The notes under the pieces were generated by a model. The model worked only from the letters and a program-made list of their open reading frames with translations. It had not been told where the DNA came from and searched no databases. Shown in pieces: positions 53,713 to 58,723 of a stretch of DNA of 58,723 bases (position 1 is the stretch's first letter; the number at the start of each line of letters is the position of its first letter). A program made the translations under genes and the position numbers. Source of the stretch: JBBCJT01 sp037190665 (lineage in GTDB: Bacteria > Pseudomonadota > Alphaproteobacteria > Acetobacterales > Acetobacteraceae); NCBI GenBank assembly GCA_037190665.1, contig JBBCJT010000035.1:1-58723 (forward strand). The letters are read 5' to 3'.

Positions 53713-53946
53713 ATGTTCAAGCTCGCCGCCCTCGCCTTTCTGCCGACCGCGGCCGTCACCTTCGGCGTCCTGGTGATCATCCTGTCGGTGATCCCCGGCC
53801 TCGCGTCCACCTTCACCGCGGCCGCGCTTGTGTATTACAGCGCGGCGCTGCTCAGCCTCGTCATCGCGATCCCGCTCGCCTATCTCGTGGCACGACGGAT
53901 GCTGACGCGGCGGGAGCGCCGGCTGCTGGACGCGCGCGCCGGCTAG
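53713..53946 (+). CDS. Small inner-membrane protein, two helices (77 residues)
   Basis: MFKLAALAFLPTAAVTFGVL and a second helix around 38-60, ending in an Arg-rich tail (ARRMLTRRERRLLDARAG). A near-perfect ribosome binding site AAAGGAGG lies at 53699-53706. No known domain. Its stop TAG overlaps the helicase stop (CTAG at 53943-53946). Confidence 0.75.
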   Translation: MFKLAALAFLPTAAVTFGVLVIILSVIPGLASTFTAAALVYYSAALLSLVIAIPLAYLVARRMLTRRERRLLDARAG

Positions 53947-55613
53947 GCGGCGTCGCGCTCCGCTTCGGTGGGACGCGCCGGGCGGGCGCGGATCAGCATG
54001 AAGGCCGGAATATCGGCCCCGAACCCGCGCACGGGCGCGGACGGCGCCTCCCGCTCCTCACGGCCATGACGCGGCTCGCGCTCGGGGCGCGGAGCCCGCT
54101 CGGTCCGGGCCGGCGCCTTCGCGCGCTCCGCCGGCGCGGGCTTGGTCACCTTGGCCTCCGCCTCGGGCGCTGCCGGACGCGCGGGCTTGGCGCCTGCCTC
54201 CGCTGCCGCCGGCCGGGACGTCTTCGCGCCTGCCCGTGCCGGCGACTTCGCCGACGTCTTGGCCGCGCTGGTGCGCCCGCCGCGGCGGCGACGGCCGCCG
54301 GCCTCTTCCTCGGCCCAATCGACCGGATCCAGCCCGTCGATCACGACGCGCGGGATGGCCACGCCGGTCAGCTTCTCGATGTCCTCCACCGCCTTGCGGT
54401 CGTCGGGCGAGGCGATGGTGAAGGCGCGGCCCTCGCGGCCGGCGCGGCCCGTGCGGCCGATGCGATGGACGTAGTCCTCGCTGTGGTGCGGCACGTCGAA
54501 GTTGAACACGTGCGACAGGCCGCCGATGTCGATGCCGCGTGCGGCGACGTCCGAGCAGCAGAGAAGCTGCAGCTCGCCGGCCTTGAACTTCTCCAGCGTC
54601 GCGAAGCGCGCGGGCTGGGGCATGTCGCCGTGCAGCGCCCCGGCCTTGAAGCCGTGCCGCGACAGCGACTTGTACAGGATGTCCACGTCGCGCTTGCGGT
54701 TGCAGAAGATCAGCGCGTTCTGCACGTCCTCGCTGCGGACCAGCCGGCGCAATGCCTCGCGCTTGTCATGCGTGGCGACCAGCGCCAGCCCCATCGTGAT
54801 CGTGGTCGCCACGCTCGCCGGCCGCGACACCGAGATCGTCTTCGGGTTCGACAGGAACGCGTCGGCGAGCCGGCGGATCTCCGGCGGCATGGTGGCGCTG
54901 AAGAACAGCGTCTGCCGGTTCTGCGGCAGCAGGGAGACGATGCGCTCGACATCGGGGATGAACCCCATGTCCAGCATGCGGTCGGCCTCGTCGATCACCA
55001 GGATGCGCGTATCGGTCAGCAGCAGCCCGCCGCGTTCGAACAGGTCGAGCAGGCGGCCGGGTGTGGCGATCAGCACGTCAACGCCGCGCATCAGCACGTC
55101 CCGCTGGTCGCCGATGTTCTCGCCGCCGATCAGCAGCGCATGCGTCAGCTTCAGGTGCTTGCCGTACTTGACGAAATTCTCCGCCACCTGCAGCGCCAGC
55201 TCGCGCGTCGGCTCCAGGATCAGGCTGCGCGGCATGCGCGCCCGCGCGCGGCTGCCCGACAGGATGTCGAGCATCGGCAGCACGAACGACGCGGTCTTGC
55301 CGGTGCCGGTCTGGGCGGAGCCGAGCACGTCCCGGCCCATCAGCACGGTCGGGATGGCCTGCACCTGGATCGGCGTCGGGTACTGGTAACCGGCGTCGCT
55401 CACCGCGCGGCAGATCTCGTCGGACAGGCCGAGTTCGGAGAACTCCGTCTTCGCGATCTCATCCGGCGTCGCAGACGTCGCCGGCGCCTCGGTCTCGGGC
55501 GCAGCGGTCGCGATTTCGTTCTTCTCCGGCGCCTCAAGGGCGGCCGTTTCGGCGATCGTATCGTTCAAGCAGTCAGGATCCTTGCGGACCGTCGGAGCGC
55601 ACTCTGCGCCCAC
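53943..55613 (-). CDS. DEAD-box RNA helicase
   Basis: 556 residues from a GTG at 55611-55613; a TTG at 55566-55568 with AAGGA upstream is an alternative. Core motifs: Q-motif YQYPTPIQVQAIP, AQTGTGKT, PTRELALQ, DEAD in VIDEADRML, SATMP, and ARGIDIGG / HRIGRTGR. The C-terminal about 130 residues are a low-complexity Ala/Lys/Pro/Arg-rich extension, expected in cold-shock and ribosome-assembly helicases (RhlE/DeaD group). Confidence 0.92.
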   Translation of the reverse strand: MGAECAPTVRKDPDCLNDTIAETAALEAPEKNEIATAAPETEAPATSATPDEIAKTEFSELGLSDEICRAVSDAGYQYPTPIQVQAIPTVLMGRDVLGSAQTGTGKTASFVLPMLDILSGSRARARMPRSLILEPTRELALQVAENFVKYGKHLKLTHALLIGGENIGDQRDVLMRGVDVLIATPGRLLDLFERGGLLLTDTRILVIDEADRMLDMGFIPDVERIVSLLPQNRQTLFFSATMPPEIRRLADAFLSNPKTISVSRPASVATTITMGLALVATHDKREALRRLVRSEDVQNALIFCNRKRDVDILYKSLSRHGFKAGALHGDMPQPARFATLEKFKAGELQLLCCSDVAARGIDIGGLSHVFNFDVPHHSEDYVHRIGRTGRAGREGRAFTIASPDDRKAVEDIEKLTGVAIPRVVIDGLDPVDWAEEEAGGRRRRGGRTSAAKTSAKSPARAGAKTSRPAAAEAGAKPARPAAPEAEAKVTKPAPAERAKAPARTERAPRPEREPRHGREEREAPSAPVRGFGADIPAFMLIRARPARPTEAERDAA

Positions 55614-55714
55614 CCAACCGATCCGCTGGCGCGCATATCGACGCTCGATGCCCGAAAGTCAAGGAAATCCGGGCATCTGGACCGTGTCGGGACGGGCAGC
55701 TATCGACCTGTCGC

Positions 55715-56404
55715 ATGGATCACCTGCTGCTGCTCCCCGGCCTGCTCTGCGACGCACGGCTGTGGCGCGACCAGATCGAGGCGCTGGGCACCGGCGTGAC
55801 GATCGCCGATCTCACGCGCGACGACAGCATCGCCGCGATGGCCGGCCGCGCGCTGGACGCCGCGCCGGGCCGCTTCGCGCTGGCCGGCCTGTCCATGGGC
55901 GGCTACGTGGCGCTCGAGATCATGCGCCGCGCACCCGGGCGGGTGAGCCGGCTGATCCTGTTCGACACCAGCGCGCGCAAGGACACCGAGGAGCAGTCGC
56001 GCCGGCGGCGGGGGCTGATGGCGCTGACCCGCTCCGGCCAGTTCCGCGGCGTGACACCGCGGCTGCTGCCGCTGCTGGTCCATCCCGACCGGGTCGCGGA
56101 GCAGCCGCTCGCCGGCGAGGTGATGGCGATGGCCGAGCGCGTGGGCAAGGAGGCGTTCCTGCGCCAGCAGACGGCGATCCTCGGCCGCCCCGACAGCCGC
56201 CCGGACCTGCCGCGCTTCGCCGTGCCCGCGCTCGTGGCGGTGGGCGCGCAGGATGCGCTGACGCCGCCCGATCACGCAGAAGAGATCGCGGCCGGCATCC
56301 CCGGCGCGCGGCTCGAGATCATTCCCGATTGCGGCCACCTGCCGACGATGGAGCGCCCGGAGGCAGCGACCGCGCTGATGCGCGGCTTCCTCGCCGCGGA
56401 TTGA
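55715..56404 (+). CDS. Alpha/beta hydrolase
   Basis: 229 residues; nucleophile elbow GLSMGG, HG-like LLLLPGLLCDARLW, and C-terminal DCGHLPTMERPE with the catalytic His. Divergent from the helicase. Substrate unknown; resembles short carboxylesterase-like hydrolases. Confidence 0.88.
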   Translation: MDHLLLLPGLLCDARLWRDQIEALGTGVTIADLTRDDSIAAMAGRALDAAPGRFALAGLSMGGYVALEIMRRAPGRVSRLILFDTSARKDTEEQSRRRRGLMALTRSGQFRGVTPRLLPLLVHPDRVAEQPLAGEVMAMAERVGKEAFLRQQTAILGRPDSRPDLPRFAVPALVAVGAQDALTPPDHAEEIAAGIPGARLEIIPDCGHLPTMERPEAATALMRGFLAAD

Positions 56405-56459
56405 GGCACCGGCGGCCACGACCTAGGCTGGCCGCGATAGTTTTGGGGGAGAAAAGATC

Positions 56460-58037
56460 ATGCCCATCCGCCGTCGCAGCCTCGTCCAGGCCGCCGCTGC
56501 CGGACTGCTCGCAGCGCCAGCCCTCGCCCAGCCGCGCAGTGCGACGACCCTGCGCTTCGTTCCCCAGGCCAATCTCAGCTCGCTCGATCCGATCTGGACC
56601 ACGGCGACGGTCACCAGCAATCACGGCTTCTACGTCTTCGACACGCTGTACGGGCTCGATCTCGATCTGGTGCCGCGGCCGCAGATGGCCGAAGGCCACG
56701 AGGTTTCCGCCGACGGGCTGACCTGGCGCTTCCGCCTGCGCGAGGGGCTGCGCTGGCACGACGGCGAGAAGGTCCGCGCCGTGGACTGCACGACCAGCCT
56801 GAAGCGTTTCTGCGCGCGCGACACGTTCGGCCTGCTGCTCGGCCGCGTGGTCGAGGAATGGCGCGCGGTCGATGACCGCAACTTCGAGATCCGGCTGAAG
56901 CGGCCGTTCCCGATGCTGCTGCACGCGGTGGGCAAGCCGGAGAACCCCGCCGTCATCATGCCGGAGCGCCTCGCGCAGACCGACCCGAGCAAGCAGGTGA
57001 CGGAGATGACCGGCTCCGGCCCCTACAGGTTCGTCGCCGCCGAGTTCAATTCCGGCAGCCGCGTCGTCTACGAGAAGTTCGACGGCTACCTGCCGCGCAA
57101 CGAGCCGCCGAGCCGCAGCGCGGGCGGCAAGGTCGCGCATTTCCCCCGCATCGAGTGGATCATCATCCCCGATCCCGCCACGGCCGCGGCGGCGCTGATC
57201 AACGACGAGGTGGACTGGTGGGAACGGCCGCTGGCCGACCTTCACCCCCTGCTCGCACGCAGCCCCGACATCGTGCGCGAGGTGACGGACACGCTGGGGC
57301 GCATGGCGATCGCGCGGCTCAACCATCTCCAGCCGCCGTTCGACGACGTGCGCCTGCGCCGGGCCGTCCTCGCCTCCCTGGTACAGGAGGATTACATGCG
57401 CGCGAGCCAGGGCGACGACCGCACCGCCTGGACCACGGTGTTGGGCCTGTGGCCGCGCGGGACGCCCTATTTCGCGGAGCACGCGGACCTGATGCCGCAG
57501 AACCCCGACAAGGCGAAGGCCATGCTGAAGGAGGCGGGCTACACCAACCAGGCCGTCGCCATCATCAACCCGAGCGACTTCCCGGATATCGGCCCGCTCG
57601 GCCAGGTGACGGCGGACACACTGCGCCGGATCGGCATGAACATCGACCTGCGCGAGAGCGACTGGGGCACGGTGATCCAGCGGCGCAACAGCCGCGAGCC
57701 GACGGACAAGGGCGGCTGGAGCATCTTCCACACCACCGGCGGGTCCTTCACCTGGAGCACCCCGGCCTCCTCCTCGCTCGTCCAGGGTGTGGGCGCTTCG
57801 GGCTGGTTCGGCTGGTGGAAGAACGACAAGGCGGTGGCGCTGACCGAGGACTGGCTGAGCGCGCCGGACGAGGCCACGCAGAAGCGCGTCGCCGGCGAGC
57901 TGGGCCGGCTGGCGCTGGAGGAGGTCGCGACCGTCCCGCTCGGCCAGTTCACCATCAAGACCGCCTACCGGAAGTCGCTGACCGGGGTGCTGCCCGGGTC
58001 CGCGCCGTATCCGTGGGGCGTGCGCCGGCGGGCCTAG
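56460..58037 (+). CDS. Second peptide-type ABC substrate-binding protein
   Basis: 525 residues. Export signal RRRSLVQAAAAGLLAAP ends near ALAQ. SBP_bac_5 motifs: LREGLRWHDGEKVRAVDCTTS, GSGPYRF and DVRLRRAVLASLVQEDY. There are no permease or ATPase genes next to it in the window; they may lie elsewhere, or the gene is separated from them by the mobile element at the edge. Confidence 0.91.
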   Translation: MPIRRRSLVQAAAAGLLAAPALAQPRSATTLRFVPQANLSSLDPIWTTATVTSNHGFYVFDTLYGLDLDLVPRPQMAEGHEVSADGLTWRFRLREGLRWHDGEKVRAVDCTTSLKRFCARDTFGLLLGRVVEEWRAVDDRNFEIRLKRPFPMLLHAVGKPENPAVIMPERLAQTDPSKQVTEMTGSGPYRFVAAEFNSGSRVVYEKFDGYLPRNEPPSRSAGGKVAHFPRIEWIIIPDPATAAAALINDEVDWWERPLADLHPLLARSPDIVREVTDTLGRMAIARLNHLQPPFDDVRLRRAVLASLVQEDYMRASQGDDRTAWTTVLGLWPRGTPYFAEHADLMPQNPDKAKAMLKEAGYTNQAVAIINPSDFPDIGPLGQVTADTLRRIGMNIDLRESDWGTVIQRRNSREPTDKGGWSIFHTTGGSFTWSTPASSSLVQGVGASGWFGWWKNDKAVALTEDWLSAPDEATQKRVAGELGRLALEEVATVPLGQFTIKTAYRKSLTGVLPGSAPYPWGVRRRA

Positions 58038-58126
58038 CGGAAGCCACGCCGGCCGCGGGGTGCGGGGCTGCGCCGGAAGCGGGAGACCGCCACAATCCCG
58101 TTACGTTCCGGGCGCAGCCTGCGGCC

Positions 58127-58501
58127 ATGAGACGCTGGATCATCGTCGCATTGGCCGCGCTGGCGCTGCCCTGCGCGGCGCTGCTTGCGCCGCCCGCGCA
58201 GGCGGACGGGCGGGTGGGCGTGTTCCTCGGGTTCAACACCGGATACTGGGGCCCGGGCTACTATGCGCCGCGCCCGTATTACTACGCGCCGCCGCCTCCG
58301 CCGGTGTATTACCCGCCCCCAGCCTACTACGCGCCGCCCACCTACTATCCGCCGCCGGCCTACTATCCCCCGGTCGGCCCGCCGGCCCAGGCCTGCTACG
58401 CCGGGCCGTACATGTGCCAGCTCGACCGGGCGGTGCCGGCGGGCGACTCCTGCTCCTGCCCGGTGACCGGAAACACCCGCGTCTACGGCCGCGCCGGCTG
58501 A
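58127..58501 (+). CDS. Tyr/Pro-rich exported protein (124 residues)
   Basis: Signal peptide (ALAALALPCAALLAPPAQA) followed by a repetitive Tyr-Pro-Tyr stretch (about residues 45-85; repeated AYYAPP and TYYPPP units) and a C-terminal Cys-rich end (YMCQLDRAVPAGDSCSCPV). Proteins with Tyr/Pro tracts like this are often outer-surface or matrix-associated. The start at 58127 is fixed by the signal. Confidence 0.78.
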   Translation: MRRWIIVALAALALPCAALLAPPAQADGRVGVFLGFNTGYWGPGYYAPRPYYYAPPPPPVYYPPPAYYAPPTYYPPPAYYPPVGPPAQACYAGPYMCQLDRAVPAGDSCSCPVTGNTRVYGRAG

Positions 58502-58516
58502 CGTCGCGCCCGTGCA

Positions 58517-58572
58517 GGGGCTTTGCTAAACGGCCGTGCCCTGCCCTTCCCCCTCTCCCGCTGGCGGGAGAG
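58517..58572 (+). repeat. REP-like element interrupted by an IS110 element
   Basis: Box GGGGCTTTGCTAAACGGCCG at 58517-58536 and palindrome arms starting at 58551 (left, CCCTCTCCCGC) and 58564 (right, GCGGGAGAG). The right arm ends abruptly after 58572, where the family consensus would continue with GG; here the sequence turns into the IS110 tail (CGACTG). Confidence 0.75.
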
Positions 58573-58723
58573 CGACTGTGTGATCAAGCGTCTCTCCATG
58601 GTGTGTTGGTTCTTGCGATGGCGGCGAGGATGCGCAGCAGCTTGTGCATGCAGGCTGTGATGGCGAGCTTGGCCGGCTTGCCTGCGGTTCGGAGCCTGTC
58701 GTGGAAGCTGCGCAGGGCGGGAT
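58573..58723 (-). mobile_element. IS110-family insertion element (partial, one end)
   Basis: Right-hand edge of an IS110-type element: about 11 nt of non-coding sequence between the transposase stop and the junction, then the transposase gene. The short end on the stop-codon side suggests the IS110 subgroup, whose bridge-RNA region lies on the other, here unseen, side. Confidence 0.75.
58584..58723 (-). CDS. IS110-family transposase, C-terminal fragment (cut by edge)
   Basis: Reading leftwards from the edge, the final 45 residues (PALRSFHDRLRTAGKPAKL, ITACMHKLLRILAAI, then TPWRDA-stop) match the C-terminus of IS110 transposases, the region just after the Tnp_IS116/IS110/IS902 domain. The first codon is incomplete. 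Confidence 0.85.
   Translation of the reverse strand, partial: PALRSFHDRLRTAGKPAKLAITACMHKLLRILAAIARTNTPWRDA

Overview
The window is very GC-rich DNA with strongly G/C-biased third codon positions. It looks chromosomal and most likely comes from an alphaproteobacterium of the Rhodospirillales, probably an Acetobacteraceae/Roseomonas-like organism. Supporting signs are the order ruvC-ruvA-ruvB ... ybgC-tolQ-tolR-tolA-tolB-pal-cpoB-tilS-ftsH, an abundance of periplasmic binding proteins (Bug/TctC, TAXI, Ugp-type, two peptide-type, one amino-acid type), a homospermidine synthase, and several small Rhodospirillales-type proteins (DUF2165, DUF2842). The taxonomic call is an inference from gene content and composition only.

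Layout. 1-7.8 kb (minus strand): ftsH (cut by the edge), tilS, cpoB, pal, tolB, tolA, tolR, tolQ, ybgC, the cell-envelope Tol-Pal block. 7.8-15.6 kb: an insertion-like stretch separating ybgC from ruvB. It holds an aldolase plus Bug receptor pair, a serine hydrolase plus DUF2165 membrane protein, and a lower-GC core with an unrecognised 840-residue protein and a small NAD(P)-binding protein. 15.6-18.6 kb: ruvB-ruvA-ruvC-yebC (minus). 18.7-26.8 kb: Asp/Glu racemase, a repeat-filled spacer, a small conserved protein with a Fur-like box, a tartrate/isopropylmalate-type dehydrogenase, an AT-rich foreign ORF that reads in frame into pyrE, an FAD oxidoreductase, a winged-helix/hydrolase fusion and a PPK2 kinase. 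26.8-31.8 kb: a peptide-type ABC importer (receptor plus two permeases) whose permease junction carries degenerate tandem duplications.

32-39.5 kb: a PEP-CTERM protein with a sigma-54-like promoter, then (minus) marC, an amidase with a GatC/AtzG-like partner, and an ugpB-A-E-C type importer. 39.6-44.1 kb: a DUF2842 gene that apparently starts at CTG, apt, rlmD-like methyltransferase, glutaryl-CoA dehydrogenase and a TAXI receptor. 44.2-47.4 kb: a 1072-residue Pro/Ala-rich membrane protein with exact 40-residue tandem repeats. 47.5-58.5 kb: homospermidine synthase, a complete amino-acid ABC importer, an M29 aminopeptidase, a lipoprotein, a DEAD-box helicase, a hydrolase, a second peptide-type receptor and a Tyr/Pro-rich exported protein. 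The right edge cuts into an IS110-family transposase.

Two things cross the whole window. First, a family of REP/BIME-like palindromes (arms CCCTCTCCCGC / GCGGGAGAGGG) recurs in at least six places, and the IS110 element at the edge appears to have inserted inside one copy. Second, several junctions show recent rearrangement: the split ruv-tol cluster, the foreign ORF fused to pyrE, and the duplicated permease junction. No tRNA, rRNA or CRISPR array was seen.
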